Origin: Spartobacteria bacterium
GTDB taxonomy: Bacteria; Verrucomicrobiota; Verrucomicrobiia; Chthoniobacterales; Chthoniobacteraceae
Assembly: GCA_021324395.1 (NCBI GenBank)
Contig: JAJPJG010000032.1
Span: 62,001 to 126,000, forward strand
Reading direction: 5' to 3'
DNA: 64,000 nt
The notes under the pieces were generated by a model, which did no database searches, was not told the DNA's origin, and was given only the letters and a program-made list of their open reading frames with translations. The translations under genes were made by a program, and so were the position numbers. This document shows positions 12,337 to 24,460 of this stretch, one piece after another (position 1 is the first letter of the stretch; each line of letters starts with the position of its first letter).

Positions 12337-12738
12337 CTACGCGCCGAGTAATTCGGATACCTTATCGCAGAGCCGTTCGATACTGAACGGCTTCGCGAGC
12401 AATCCGCGCACGCCCGGTTCGCGCAAAAGCTCCTGCGCTTTTTTCTGCGCAGCGTTGCCGGACATCAAGATCAGCGGCGGCAGCTTGCGGCCATGCGGCG
12501 GCGCGATTCCGTAAAGTTTCGTGATCAATCCATAAAGCACCGCGCCGTCGATCCCCGGCATGGAAAAATCGAAGATCAGCAGATCGAACGGTTTTTTCAA
12601 AATCAGCTCGAAGGCATACTCCGGGTTCGGAGTCGTCTCGACTTCGCAGTTCATCAGCGCAATGAGCGATTCGCGGACGAGTCGCAGGATCACGACGTCG
12701 TCATCGACCACCAAAACGTGCTTCGATTTATCGGCCAC
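12337..12738 (-). CDS. single-domain response regulator (CheY-like receiver)
   Basis: 133 residues from GTG 12738. HVLVVDDDVVILRLV holds the acidic pocket, IFDFSMPGIDG the phospho-acceptor Asp, LILMSGNA the Ser/Thr switch position, and LLAKPFSIERL the conserved Lys. There is no output domain, so it probably acts by protein contact or in a phosphorelay. No histidine kinase gene is near. The upstream gene glpD is on the same strand 43 bases away, which may be chance. Confidence 0.85.
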   Translation of the reverse strand: MADKSKHVLVVDDDVVILRLVRESLIALMNCEVETTPNPEYAFELILKKPFDLLIFDFSMPGIDGAVLYGLITKLYGIAPPHGRKLPPLILMSGNAAQKKAQELLREPGVRGLLAKPFSIERLCDKVSELLGA

Positions 12739-12781
12739 GCGTTTTGCGTAGCAAACCGTGCGCGGCGTGCAAGGCGAATCG

Positions 12782-14259
12782 TCAAGGCGGAAGATAATCG
12801 CGCGCCAGTTCGGTAAGCGCGCGCACCTGCTGGCACTCCCAGTTCTCGTCGCGCGCAAGCTCAGACGCGAGCAGGCGCGCGACACGCGGCGCCATTTCGA
12901 TGCTCGCTTTTGCGTCGAGAAAAAGCGCGCGCGTTCTTCGCGCCAGCACGTCTTCGACAGTTCGCGCCATTTCACAGCGTGCGGCGAAAAGCACGTCGCC
13001 GGAGCGATACGGCAGACCCGCGTGGAGTAATTCGCTTTGTTCGGTGTTGCAGCGATTGTTTAACCGAACGTTTTTTGTTCCCGAGGCACGTTTTTCCAAC
13101 TCTCCGACCTTCGCCGCGGCATCGATTGCATCTTCGCCCATTTTGCGAAACGTCGTCCATTTTCCGCCGGTGATCGTCACGAGTCCGCTGCGCGAAATTT
13201 CAATTACGTGATCGCGCGCAAGCTTCGATGTTTGCTGCGTTTCCACGTTCTTAACGAGCGGACGCAATCCGGCAAACACGCTCAGCACGTCGGCACGTGT
13301 TGGATTTTTCGTGAAATAACGCGTGATGTGCTCGAGCAAAAAATCGATTTCCGAATCGAGCGGGCGCGGCTCCGGCGCAATCTCGCGCACGGGTGTATCC
13401 GTCGTGCCGACCAGCAAGCGGCCAAGCCAGGGAATCGCAAACAACACGCGGCCATCATCCGTGCGCGGAATCATCAGCGCCGCATCGCCCGGTAAAAAAG
13501 ATGCCGGCAACACAATGTGCGCGCCCTGGCTCGGCGCGAGCATTTGCGGCGCATTCGAATCGTCGAGCCGCCGCACCGAATCGGAAAAAACGCCGGTGGC
13601 ATTGATCACCACGCGGGCTTCGATTTCGTTTTCCGTGCCGCTTTCAAGATCAACCGCGCGGACGCCGCAAATGCGCTCGTTTTGTTTTAGCAACGACGAC
13701 ACGCGCACGTAATTCAGCGGCACGCCGCCGCGTTCGGCGATGGCTTGCATCACGGCAATCGCAAGCCGCGCATCATCAAATTGCGCGTCGTAATAAAGTT
13801 CGCCGCCGCGCAGATTTTGCGGATTGAGCGAAGGTAAATGCGCGAGTGTTTTTTCGCGGGAAAGCATTTGCGGGCGCGGCAGCGTGCCGCCTGAGAGCAA
13901 GCCATAAAGTCCGAGCCCGATTGCGTAATACGGCTTTTCCCACCAGCGATAACCCGGCACCACAAACGCAAGCGGCTTCACCAACTCAGGAGCATTGCGC
14001 AAAAGCAGCTCGCGTTCGCGCAGCGATTCGCAGACGAGCGCGAGATTGCCCTGGCGCAAATAACGCACGCCGCCATGAATCAGCTTTGTGCTGCGGCTTG
14101 ATGTCGCGCATGCAAAATCGCCGCGTTCCAGCAGCAGCGTGCGATATCCGCGCGTCACCGCGTCGAGTGCCGCGCCGAGACCGGTCGCTCCGCCGCCAAT
14201 CACGAGCACATCCCAGCGCTCGCCGCGATCCGCGACACGCGCAAGCAGTTCCGCGCGGT

Positions 14260-14263
<4 letters not shown>
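12782..14263 (-). CDS. glpD: aerobic glycerol-3-phosphate dehydrogenase
   Basis: 493 residues from GTG 14263. It is an FAD enzyme that oxidises glycerol-3-phosphate to dihydroxyacetone phosphate and passes electrons to quinone at the inner membrane. [21 protein letters not shown] (19-39) is the FAD-binding Rossmann motif; [15 protein letters not shown] and the C-terminal [17 protein letters not shown] are GlpD signatures. The GTG start overlaps the glpK stop as GTGA (14260-14263), making this the last gene of the glycerophosphodiester operon. Confidence 0.93.
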
Positions 14264-15713
<1,450 letters not shown>

Positions 15714-15717
<4 letters not shown>

Positions 15718-16382
15718 ACGCGCTCAGGAAAATCGGTGAAAACGCCATCGACGCCGAGCGATTTCATGCGGGCAATGTCGCGCGGACGGTTGACGGTATA
15801 AACAAAAACTTTCAGTCCGAGCGCGTGCGCCCGCGCGACGAGCCGGCGATTTGTGAAGCGCAAGTTTGTGTGAATCGCGCACGCGCCAAGTTCCGTTGCG
15901 AGCTTTGCGAATCTCCGCGCCGAGCGGCTGAATAAAACGCCGAGTGGAATTTCGCTTTTTGCGAGAGTGCGCAATTCGCGCCGCTGAAAAGAAGAGACGA
16001 TAAAGTCGGAATATTGCCAGCCATGTTCGTTCACAAATTTGTGGATCAACCCGGCTATAGGTTTCGCGGTGTTTCGGCCCTTTAACTCGATGTTTACCAA
16101 TGCGCGGCGGTTCACTTCGCGCAATACTTCGCTAAGCAGCGGAATGCGTTCTCCCTTTCCCGCATCGAGTCCGCGCAACTCGGCCAGACTTTTTCGCATC
16201 AGCCGCCCGCGCCCGTTCGTCGTCCGCTCAAGAGTCGCATCGTGAAAAACGATCAATTCGCCATCGACAAAATAAACATCCAACTCGACTGCATCCGCGC
16301 CGAGCTCCAGCGCGCGCCGCACCGCGCGGAGCGTGTTTTCCGGCTCGTGCCCACTCGCACCTCGATGCGCAATGCAAAGCAT
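15714..16382 (-). CDS. ugpQ: glycerophosphodiester phosphodiesterase
   Basis: 222 residues from ATG 16382. The frame runs much further upstream (to 17969), but that part is antisense to the amylase gene. The GDPD signature [22 protein letters not shown] and [27 protein letters not shown] give the catalytic His and metal-binding Glu/Asp. It has no signal peptide, so it acts in the cytosol like UgpQ, releasing glycerol-3-phosphate and an alcohol from deacylated phospholipids. It is first in the operon with glpK and glpD. Confidence 0.93.
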
Positions 16383-16472
16383 GAAAAGAACATGCCGCGC
16401 TCGCGACGCAAACGGAAGTCCGCGTTGAACGGTTCCTGTTTTTGCGCTCGTTTTCGCCGCGGCGCGCTGTAA

Positions 16473-18974
16473 GTGAAAAGTGTGTTTCCCCGTCTTTTTT
16501 TCCTGCTCAGCCTGGCGGTTGCGGTGCACGCTGCGGCTGCTTCCGATGCTCCGAAAATGAAAACGTTCGCCTGCGCTGACGGCGCCAGCATTGCGCTCGG
16601 CGTTACAAACGGAAAGCTGCACATCGATTACGCCGCGCCGGAAATCGACAAGGCGCAGCGCCGCGTTTTTGTCGCGCTCGAAACCGATACGGCGACTGGA
16701 TCGGCGGTCGTTCCGTTTGCACAGCGCGCGGAAGGTTCGACCGTTTTTTTGCCGTTTAACGCGGATCGAATTTACTCGGCGACGAATTCGGAATCGGGCG
16801 CGGCAAAGTCGATGCGCATTTGGAAACAGACGGTTTGGAGCGCTGGTTTGGACGTGAAATCCGAGTTTAACGTCACGTTCGAGAGCGGAAAAAGTAGCTG
16901 GGATATCGATCTGGGTGAAATCGGAAATCCGAAAAAGATCGGCGTCGTTGTTTACGCGAAAGATCTCAGCGTGAACAACGGCTGGGGAAAATTCCTCGGC
17001 TGCAGCGACGCGACCGTATCGAGCGGATTCGGCGACAAAACCATTCCGCGTTTTTTGGAAATCGCCACGACCGAAAATGCGGAGCCTGTGGTGTGCGCGC
17101 GGCTGCGCTCGGAAACGCGCGTTCGCATTTACCAGCTCTTCGTGCGCCTTTTCGGTAACACGAACGAGACGCGCAAAATGAACGGCACCCTCGCGGAAAA
17201 CGGCGTCGGAAAATTCGGCGACATCAATGACACGGCGCTGAGCGCGATCAGCGACATGGGTTTTACGCATGTGTGGTTGACCGGCGTGTTGCGCCAGGCG
17301 ACGGCGAGCGATTACACCGATGCGGGCGCGCCGCCGGATGATCCCGATTTGCTGAAAGGGCTCGCGGGCAGTCCTTATGCGATTCGCAGCTATTTCGATG
17401 TCTGCCCGGACTACGCGACCGATCCGAAAAAGCGGCTCGACGAATTCAAGGCATTGCTCGCCCGGCTGCATGAACACAAGCTGCGCACGATTATCGATCT
17501 CGTGCCGAACCACGTCGCGCGCAGTTATCACTCCGAGATTTCGCCCGAAACCAATTTCGGCGTGAAGGACGACAAGACGAAGTTTTTCGATCCGCAAAAC
17601 AATTTCTTTTACCTGCGTGCGAGCGATCCGGGCGGCGGTCCGCCACTGAAATTGCCGACGTGCAAAGACGGCCAGCCGATCAGCCCGACTTGCAAAGTGC
17701 TCGGCGGAAAATGCGACGGGCTGTTTGATGGCGAGAAAGATTTTGGCCGCGTCACCGGAAACAACGTCGTGAACTGGGCTCCGAATCTCGGCGACTGGTA
17801 TGAGACGGTGAAGCTGAACTACGGCTACGATTTTACGACCGGCGCGCGCGAGTATCCGCATGGTGATCAAGCGGACAAGCCGATTCCCGACACGTGGAAG
17901 AAAGTCGATCGCATCATCGAGTATTGGCAAACAATGGGCGTGGACGGCTTCCGCTGCGACATGTCGCACATGGAGCCGCCGGAGTTTTGGGCATGGGCGA
18001 TCGGCCGCGCGCGCGCACGTCAGCCCGACGTTTTTTTCATGGGCGAAGCTTACGACAACGATCCGGCGAAGGTGCTCGGCGGAAATCCGGTGATCGCCGG
18101 ACTGAACGGCGGACGCGGCAATGTGATGTTCGATTTGCTGAATGCCGGCTTCAATGCGACCTACGACGATCCGAGCTACAAAGCGCTAAAAGCCGTTTAC
18201 GACGGCACCGGCTGGGCAAACGATCTCGACCGCGTGTTTGGCGACGAATTCATTTTTCAAAACTCGCTGCGCTACGCGGAAAATCACGACGAGGTGCGGC
18301 TCGCGAGCAAAGGCAACTGGGGCAACATCGGCATGGATGTCGGACGGCCCGTCACCGCGATTTTGTTCGGTCTCGGGCGCGGGCCGGTGATGCTTTACAA
18401 CGGACAGGAAGTCGGCGAACCGGCGAGCGGTGCGGAAGGTTTCGGCGGCGACGATGCGCGCACGAGTATCTTCGATTACTGGTCGATGCCGGAGTTGGTG
18501 AAATGGGTGAACGACCGCAAGTTCGATAGCGGGCGCTTAAGCGAGCAGCAGAAAAGTTTACGCGAGTTTTACAGCCAACTGGTGACTGTCACGGGCGAGC
18601 CTGCCTTTCACGGCGGGAATTTTTTCCCGCTGAATCCCGCGAACGCAAAGACGGCGAACTTCGGCACGGTCGAAGGCGATCCGTCGAGCGGGCACTGGAT
18701 GTATGCGTTCTTGCGTTACGATGCGTCCAGTGGGCAGCGGTTTTTAGTCGTCGCGAATTTGCATCGCAGCGCTGAATTTAAAAATGTGCACGTCCACTTT
18801 TCGCGCGAAGCGCTCGATTTTCTGCAGCTCGCGCCGGGACAGAAATTGCATTTCGCAGATCGGCTCGCGGGCAAACTTACACTCGATGCACAGGCGGGAG
18901 AACTTGTGACGAACGGTCTGCCGATGAGAATTCCGCCGTTGAGCGCTTATTATTTTGAGATCGAAGCTCGATGA
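16473..18974 (+). CDS. exported GH13 alpha-amylase family glycoside hydrolase
   Basis: 833 residues from GTG 16473, with a signal peptide (MKSVFPRLFFLLSLAVAVHA). An N-terminal beta-rich part (about 25-220) precedes the GH13 barrel. Barrel motifs are DLVPNHVARSYH, GVDGFRCDMSHM with nucleophile Asp496, FFMGEAYD with acid/base Glu525, and ENHDE with Asp606. A C-terminal beta domain follows. It should cleave or transfer alpha-glucans in the periplasm or outside. The MFS transporter gene starts one base after its stop, suggesting uptake of the products. The exact GH13 subfamily cannot be set by eye. Confidence 0.9.
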   Translation: MKSVFPRLFFLLSLAVAVHAAAASDAPKMKTFACADGASIALGVTNGKLHIDYAAPEIDKAQRRVFVALETDTATGSAVVPFAQRAEGSTVFLPFNADRIYSATNSESGAAKSMRIWKQTVWSAGLDVKSEFNVTFESGKSSWDIDLGEIGNPKKIGVVVYAKDLSVNNGWGKFLGCSDATVSSGFGDKTIPRFLEIATTENAEPVVCARLRSETRVRIYQLFVRLFGNTNETRKMNGTLAENGVGKFGDINDTALSAISDMGFTHVWLTGVLRQATASDYTDAGAPPDDPDLLKGLAGSPYAIRSYFDVCPDYATDPKKRLDEFKALLARLHEHKLRTIIDLVPNHVARSYHSEISPETNFGVKDDKTKFFDPQNNFFYLRASDPGGGPPLKLPTCKDGQPISPTCKVLGGKCDGLFDGEKDFGRVTGNNVVNWAPNLGDWYETVKLNYGYDFTTGAREYPHGDQADKPIPDTWKKVDRIIEYWQTMGVDGFRCDMSHMEPPEFWAWAIGRARARQPDVFFMGEAYDNDPAKVLGGNPVIAGLNGGRGNVMFDLLNAGFNATYDDPSYKALKAVYDGTGWANDLDRVFGDEFIFQNSLRYAENHDEVRLASKGNWGNIGMDVGRPVTAILFGLGRGPVMLYNGQEVGEPASGAEGFGGDDARTSIFDYWSMPELVKWVNDRKFDSGRLSEQQKSLREFYSQLVTVTGEPAFHGGNFFPLNPANAKTANFGTVEGDPSSGHWMYAFLRYDASSGQRFLVVANLHRSAEFKNVHVHFSREALDFLQLAPGQKLHFADRLAGKLTLDAQAGELVTNGLPMRIPPLSAYYFEIEAR

Positions 18975-18975
18975 A

Positions 18976-20169
18976 GTGAGCGCGCGCCTCGCGGAATTTC
19001 TCGGGCTCAAGCGCAACATCGTCATCCTGCTCGCCGCGATCGTCGTCATTGGCGCGGGCGAGGAAATGTGGATGAGATTCGTGCCGAAATATCTCGAGGC
19101 GCTCGGCGCGGGTGCGTTCGTTATCGGGCTTTATGACGCGCTGAAAACATTGCTTGGCGCGGTCTACGCGTATCCCGGTGGCATCCTCGCGGATCGGCTC
19201 GGACACAGGCGCGCTCTCGTGTTGTTTAATGTCGTTTCCATCTGCGGTTACGCGCTCGTGCTTGCAGTGCCACGATGGAACGCAGTCATCGCCGGCATGT
19301 TTTTATTTTTGTCGTGGAGTTGCTTTTCGTTGCCCGCGACATTTTCGCTCGTCGGCAAAACGCTCGCGTCGCACCAGCACGCGATGGGCATCGGCGTTCA
19401 GTCGCTTGTAAAACGACTGCCGATTTTGTTCGGGCCGGTCATCGGCGGTTTGCTCATCGATCATTTCGGCGTGATTGCAGGCGTGCGGATCGCGCTTGCC
19501 GTGACGATAGTGCTTGCGACGGCGACGATTTTTTTTCAGCGGCAAATTCGCGAAGAGATCGAAATCGCACACGCCGATGCACACGGATTTTTCGCCACGT
19601 TGCGCAGTTTCCCGCCGGGATTGCGACGGTTGCTGCTCAGCGACATTCTCATTCGGTTTTGCGAGCGCATTCCGTTTGCGTGGGCTGTGATTTACGCGAT
19701 GAACTATGCGGGCATCGGCGGCGCGCAAGTCGGCTTGCTCACGACTGTGGAAATGATCGCCGCGATGCTTTGCTACATTCCCGTGGCGCGCCTTGCCGAT
19801 AAATTCGGTCGCGAGCCGTTCGTCTTCGTCACGTTCGTCTTTTTCACTCTGTTTCCGCTGTCGCTGCTCGGCGCGAAGACATTTCCGCTGCTGCTCGTCG
19901 CGTTTGCGATTCGCGGCTTAAAGGAATTCGGCGAACCCGCGCGCAAGGCGCTGATCATCGGACACTGCAACGGCCCGCATCAAGGGCGCATGTTTGGCGC
20001 TTATTACCTCGTGCGCGACGTCGTCGTCACGCCGGGCGCATTTCTAGGCGCGTGGCTTTGGAAATTCGGGCCGGCTTGGAATTTTGCAGGCGCTGCGGCA
20101 TTCGGTGTAGTTGGCACAATGATTTATGTGATCACGACAAAGTGGCGCAGTAAATCCACCGCGTTGTAA
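18976..20169 (+). CDS. MFS transporter
   Basis: 397 residues from GTG 18976; a TTG at 18955 inside the amylase gene would add seven residues. About 12 hydrophobic helices are seen, with the MFS loop motif GGILADRLGHRRALVL between TM2 and TM3 and a second copy, VARLADKFGREPFVF, in the other half. The direct link to the amylase gene (1-base gap) suggests transport of oligosaccharides or sugars, but the sequence itself does not reveal the substrate. Confidence 0.85.
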   Translation: MSARLAEFLGLKRNIVILLAAIVVIGAGEEMWMRFVPKYLEALGAGAFVIGLYDALKTLLGAVYAYPGGILADRLGHRRALVLFNVVSICGYALVLAVPRWNAVIAGMFLFLSWSCFSLPATFSLVGKTLASHQHAMGIGVQSLVKRLPILFGPVIGGLLIDHFGVIAGVRIALAVTIVLATATIFFQRQIREEIEIAHADAHGFFATLRSFPPGLRRLLLSDILIRFCERIPFAWAVIYAMNYAGIGGAQVGLLTTVEMIAAMLCYIPVARLADKFGREPFVFVTFVFFTLFPLSLLGAKTFPLLLVAFAIRGLKEFGEPARKALIIGHCNGPHQGRMFGAYYLVRDVVVTPGAFLGAWLWKFGPAWNFAGAAAFGVVGTMIYVITTKWRSKSTAL

Positions 20170-20175
20170 TGCGTT

Positions 20176-22020
20176 TTACAAACGCGACATCAGCAACTCG
20201 CGCTGAAAAACGAGTTCCTTCGGTAAAAACTCGTAGAGTTTAAAGAATAACTCATCCTGCAAAAGCAGTTCACGCATCCACTCGCTGCGATCGATTTTTT
20301 GCAGTTCGTCGAACTGCTCGCGCGTGAAGCCATCGAGACCGCGCGTGTCGAATTGCTCGAACAGCGGCGACCAGCCGACCGACGTCTCCTCCGCGGCGAC
20401 GTGCCCGCTGCATCGATCGACGATCCATTTCAGCACGCGCATATTTTCCCCATAGCCGGGCCAGAGGAATTTTCCGTCGGCGCCTTTGCGAAACCAGTTC
20501 ACCTTGAAAATGAGCGGTGGATGCTTGATGCGTTTTCGCATCGAGAGCCAGTGGCGGAAATACATGCTCATGTTGTAGCCGCAAAACGGAAGCATCGCCA
20601 TAGGGTCGCGGCGCACCTGTCCAGCGCCGCCGACGGCTGCTGCGGTCATTTCGCTGCCCATCGTCGCGCCCAAAAAAACGCCGTGGCTCCAATTGAACGC
20701 TTGTGCGACAAGCGGCATCGTGGTCGCGCGGCGTCCGCCGAAAATGATCGCGCTGATCGGCACACCGCGCGGATCGTCGGCTTCCTCTGCGAGCGCAGGA
20801 TTGTTGCGCATCGGCGCGGTGAAGCGGCTGTTCGGATGGGCAGCCGGTTCTTTCGAGTCGGGCGTCCATTTGTTTCCGCGCCAGTCGAGACACTCGGCGG
20901 GCGGTGCGTCGTCGTGACCTTCCCACCAGACGGTGCCGTCGTGCTTTAGCGCAACATTCGTATAAATCGTATTGCGCGAGATGGTGTCCATCGCGTTCGG
21001 ATTTGTTTTGCGATTTGTGCCGGGCGCGACGCCGAAGTAGCCGGTTTCCGGGTTGATTGCGTAGAGCCGCCCGTCAGGTCCGGGCTTCATCCATGCGATA
21101 TCGTCGCCGATCGTCGTCACTTTCCAGCCCTCGAAAGCCGGCGGCGGAATAAGCATCGCGAAATTCGTCTTTCCGCATGCGCTCGGAAATGCAGCGGCAA
21201 CGTATGTTTTCTCCCCCTTGGGCGACTCGACGCAGAGCAGCAGCATGTGCTCCGCGAGCCAGTGCTGCGTGCGGCCGAGATAACTGCCGATGCGCAACGC
21301 GAGGCATTTTTTACCGAGCAAAACATTGCCGCCGTAGCCGGAGCCGACGCTGATGATCGTGTTATCCTGCGGAAAGTGGCAGATGAAACGGCGCTCGGGA
21401 TTGAGATCGAGCATCGAATGCGTGCCTCGGTTGAAATCATCGCTGTCGGCGAGGTGCTCGTAAGCAATGCGGCCCATGCGCGTCATGATCCGCATGTTTA
21501 AAACGACGTAAATCGAGTCTGTGATCTCGATGCCGACTTTTGATAAAGGCGAGCCTTTCGGGCCCATCAAATACGGCACGACGAACATGGTCCGTCCTCG
21601 CATCGAGCCCTCGAGCATCCCGTGCAATTTTGCATACATCTCCGCGGGAGGCGCCCAGTTGTTTGTCGGCCCGGCTTCATCCTCGGTCGGGGTGCAGATG
21701 AATGTGCACTGTTCGACTCGCGCGACGTCGTTCGGATTGGAGCGATGGTAATAACATCCCGGCAGTTTTTCCTGGTTGAGCTTCAGCAAGACGCCGTCGG
21801 CAACCGCCTGCTCGACCAAAAATGCATTTTCCTCGTCTGATCCGTCGCACCAAAAAATCTGGTCCGGCTCGCACAGCTCCGCCGTTTGTTCGATCCACGA
21901 GAGCACTTTTTCGTTCGACGGCCGCCGACGGCCGAGATTGCCGGGAGGATTACGCAGAGCCGATGCCGCATTTTTCATGATAGGATTTTGCGTTTGCGCA
22001 TTGCCGAGCACAAGTGGCAT
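20176..22020 (-). CDS. pckG: phosphoenolpyruvate carboxykinase (GTP)
   Basis: 614 residues from ATG 22020; a second ATG at 21978 (MKNAASALR) gives a slightly short N-terminus. It converts oxaloacetate and GTP to PEP and CO2 in gluconeogenesis. [15 protein letters not shown] is the kinase-1a/P-loop with the reactive Cys; [18 protein letters not shown] and [24 protein letters not shown] are GTP-PEPCK signatures. The GTP form is found in several bacterial phyla as well as animals. Malic enzyme, also at the C3/C4 node, lies 2.4 kb away. Confidence 0.95.
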   Translation of the reverse strand: MPLVLGNAQTQNPIMKNAASALRNPPGNLGRRRPSNEKVLSWIEQTAELCEPDQIFWCDGSDEENAFLVEQAVADGVLLKLNQEKLPGCYYHRSNPNDVARVEQCTFICTPTEDEAGPTNNWAPPAEMYAKLHGMLEGSMRGRTMFVVPYLMGPKGSPLSKVGIEITDSIYVVLNMRIMTRMGRIAYEHLADSDDFNRGTHSMLDLNPERRFICHFPQDNTIISVGSGYGGNVLLGKKCLALRIGSYLGRTQHWLAEHMLLLCVESPKGEKTYVAAAFPSACGKTNFAMLIPPPAFEGWKVTTIGDDIAWMKPGPDGRLYAINPETGYFGVAPGTNRKTNPNAMDTISRNTIYTNVALKHDGTVWWEGHDDAPPAECLDWRGNKWTPDSKEPAAHPNSRFTAPMRNNPALAEEADDPRGVPISAIIFGGRRATTMPLVAQAFNWSHGVFLGATMGSEMTAAAVGGAGQVRRDPMAMLPFCGYNMSMYFRHWLSMRKRIKHPPLIFKVNWFRKGADGKFLWPGYGENMRVLKWIVDRCSGHVAAEETSVGWSPLFEQFDTRGLDGFTREQFDELQKIDRSEWMRELLLQDELFFKLYEFLPKELVFQRELLMSRL

Positions 22021-22041
22021 GTTGCGATAATCTCTGCGCGT

Positions 22042-22875
22042 ATGTTTGGTCTAGCGAAATCGGACGACTATCAGCCCATCACCTGGGTCGGACGCTACCC
22101 CGTGCATGTGGCGACGCTGCTCGTGATTTTGCACGTGCTGACGATGATCGGCACGGCGGTCGCAATCGCATTTGAGCAGCAGTTGCTGCTCTTGACCCTG
22201 GCGTTTTCGAGCAGTGAGGTGCTCGGCCATGCGGCGCTCTGGCAATTCGTTACGTATGCTTTTGTGAATGGCCCGAGCATTTGGTTTGCGGTCGAAATGT
22301 TCCTGCTGTTTTCGTTTGGCCGGGAGGTGGAAAGATTCATTGGCCGGCGCGCTTTCATCGCGCTTTATGCGATGCTGTTGTTGCTTCCACCGTGTTTACT
22401 CACTGCCATCGGGCCGTTTGTTAGCACAAGATTTGTCGGATCGGGCAGTTTGCATTTTGCCATCTTTGTTGCATTCGCGACGATTTACCCGAACGTCGAT
22501 TTGCTTTTTACCGTAAAGGCAAAATGGGTCGCGGGGGTGCTGCTCGCGATTTATTCGCTCCAAGCATTCGCAGGACATGAATGGACGCTGCTGCTGGTGC
22601 TTTGGGCAAGCGCCGCGGCCGCTTTTGTCTTTATTACCTGGTTGCGTCGGGGAGGGGAGTTCGAGCTGCCGAATTTCTTGAAAGTTTTTAGCCGCAAGCC
22701 GAAATTTTCTGTCGTGAAGCCGCAGCGAGCACAAAAAAAAGCAGAGGAAGACGTAATGGAATCGATTGATCCGCTGCTCGAAAAAATCTCGAAGCACGGT
22801 CTCGGAAGTCTCACGCCGAAGGAACGACTCAAGCTCGAGCGCGCAAGCAGCGCGTTGATCAAAAAACCGCGTTGA
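22042..22875 (+). CDS. rhomboid-like membrane protein with DUF6576-type C-terminal tail
   Basis: 277 residues from ATG 22042. Six hydrophobic helices form a rhomboid-like core. The place of the catalytic GxSG reads [15 protein letters not shown], in which the serine is out of register. The possible catalytic His lies in [10 protein letters not shown] instead of the usual HxxHLGG. Activity is therefore doubtful. The cytosolic tail ends with [28 protein letters not shown], the short module found at the end of rhomboids from planctomycetes and verrucomicrobia. It is divergent from pckG. Confidence 0.75.
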   Translation: MFGLAKSDDYQPITWVGRYPVHVATLLVILHVLTMIGTAVAIAFEQQLLLLTLAFSSSEVLGHAALWQFVTYAFVNGPSIWFAVEMFLLFSFGREVERFIGRRAFIALYAMLLLLPPCLLTAIGPFVSTRFVGSGSLHFAIFVAFATIYPNVDLLFTVKAKWVAGVLLAIYSLQAFAGHEWTLLLVLWASAAAAFVFITWLRRGGEFELPNFLKVFSRKPKFSVVKPQRAQKKAEEDVMESIDPLLEKISKHGLGSLTPKERLKLERASSALIKKPR

Positions 22876-22955
22876 TTACCGCTGCTCATTTGCGTTTAGC
22901 AGACTCCGTTTTGCGCTTTGATCGCACTGCGACAAACACTATGTTGCACACGTAA

Positions 22956-23678
22956 ATGGACGCAAAACCCGATCCGCCAAAGCATCCGGAAGCTTCATCG
23001 AGTCTTCCGAAACCGATGGCGCTTTTCGAGCAGGGCTACGTCAATGCCATGTCGCATTTCTATCGCGGCGAGCTCGGGCGCATCATGGCGTGGCGCCAGC
23101 GACTCGATGCAACAACGACATGGGCGATCACCTCCACTACGACCATTTTTACCGTTGCGTTTACGGTGCGCGATGTGCCGCACATCATCTTTTTTTTCAA
23201 CATCGCGATTGTGTGGATCATGCTTTGGATCGAGGCACGGCGGTATCGCTTTTACGATGCGTTTCGTGCTCGTGTTCGCATGCTCGAGGCGCATTTCCTC
23301 GTGCCAATGGTGATGGAAAACAAACAAATGCTGCAGGGCGAATGGAAGAAACTCGTGTGCGAAGATCTGATTTTGCCCTCATTTAAAATCAGCGCGCTCG
23401 AGGCAGTCGGCAGAAGATTGAAGCGCAACTACGCTTTTATTTTCAGCGTCATTCTCGTCGCATGGACGACGAAAATTTTCCTCCACTCGCCGCAGCCGAT
23501 CGATGGATGGCGCAGTTTTTATCGCGCGCTCGCAGTGCAGCACATCCCGAGCTGGTTCGTTGCCGCAATTTACCTCGGGACGTTTTTCATCGTGGTCGGC
23601 GGCAGTATTTACGTGTCTAAAAAAACCGTCGGCGAAATTTCCGAATTTGGTGCGCATCGCTCGCTCTGGCGAATATGA
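22956..23678 (+). CDS. DUF2270 membrane protein
   Basis: 240 residues. HFYRGELGRIMAWRQRLDATTTWAITSTT (about 36-64) is the DUF2270 signature. Two helices follow (about 58-95), then a cytosolic-looking stretch and two more helices near 150 and 200. The function is unknown. Its TGA overlaps the mazG start as ATGA (23675-23678), so the two are translationally coupled. Confidence 0.8.
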   Translation: MDAKPDPPKHPEASSSLPKPMALFEQGYVNAMSHFYRGELGRIMAWRQRLDATTTWAITSTTTIFTVAFTVRDVPHIIFFFNIAIVWIMLWIEARRYRFYDAFRARVRMLEAHFLVPMVMENKQMLQGEWKKLVCEDLILPSFKISALEAVGRRLKRNYAFIFSVILVAWTTKIFLHSPQPIDGWRSFYRALAVQHIPSWFVAAIYLGTFFIVVGGSIYVSKKTVGEISEFGAHRSLWRI

Positions 23679-24460
23679 GCGAAATCGATCGTTTACGCGA
23701 AATAGTCGCCAAACTTCGCGCGCCCGATGGCTGTCCGTGGGATCGTGAGCAGACTCACGCGAGCCTCCGCAGCAGCTTGATCGAGGAGGCTTATGAAGTC
23801 TGCGAGGCTATCGACAACAAGGACGATGCGCATCTGCGTGAAGAACTCGGCGATCTGCTGCTGCAAGTGGTCATGCACGCGCAAATGGCGTCGGAAACCG
23901 TGCGTTTTGATTTCGACGAAATTGCGCGCGAAATCGCAGATAAGCTCGTTCGCAGGCATCCGCACGTTTTTGGTGAGAACAAGCTCGCCGACAGCGCCGC
24001 CGTGCTGAAGCAGTGGGACGAAATCAAGCGCGCTGAAAAAGGAAAACAGAGCGAGTCGATCCTCGCAAATATTTCGCATGCAATGCCGGCATTGATGCGC
24101 GCCGAAAAAGTGCAGAAGCGCGTCGCGCGTGTCGGTTTCGACTGGACCGATTTGCATAGCGTTGTCGAAAAAATCCGGGAGGAAGTTTTGGAAGTGGAAG
24201 CCGAAATCCGGCGCAACGAACACGCGAAGCTCGAGGAGGAGCTTGGTGACTTGCTTTTCGCGGTCGTCAATCTCACGCGCAAAGCAAAATTCGACGCTGA
24301 ACTGCTGTTAAACGCAGCGACGAACAAATTCGTCGAACGTTTTCAAAAGCTCGAAGCGGTAGTAAATAAACGCGCAAAAAAGGTCGGCGAACTTTCTTTG
24401 ACGGAGCTCGATGGAATCTGGGATGAAATCAAGAATGCGGAGCGACAATGTCAGACGTAA
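23675..24460 (+). CDS. mazG: nucleoside triphosphate pyrophosphohydrolase MazG
   Basis: 261 residues, full-length MazG with two tandem all-alpha domains. The first has PDGCPWDREQTHASLRSSLIEEAYEV and the ExxE(12-28)ExxD metal motif in EEAYEVCEAI...LREELGDLLLQVVMHA. The second repeats it in EEVLEVEAEI...LEEELGDLLFAVVNLTRKA. It hydrolyses non-canonical or excess NTPs to NMP and PPi. It is coupled to the DUF2270 gene and overlaps the convergent malic enzyme gene by 10 bases. Confidence 0.95.
   Translation: MSEIDRLREIVAKLRAPDGCPWDREQTHASLRSSLIEEAYEVCEAIDNKDDAHLREELGDLLLQVVMHAQMASETVRFDFDEIAREIADKLVRRHPHVFGENKLADSAAVLKQWDEIKRAEKGKQSESILANISHAMPALMRAEKVQKRVARVGFDWTDLHSVVEKIREEVLEVEAEIRRNEHAKLEEELGDLLFAVVNLTRKAKFDAELLLNAATNKFVERFQKLEAVVNKRAKKVGELSLTELDGIWDEIKNAERQCQT

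Noticed and set aside
16383..17969. Long upstream extension of the glycerophosphodiesterase frame
   Set aside because: The region is antisense to the GH13 gene with its catalytic motifs; the enzyme family starts at the [12 protein letters not shown] block, matching ATG 16382.
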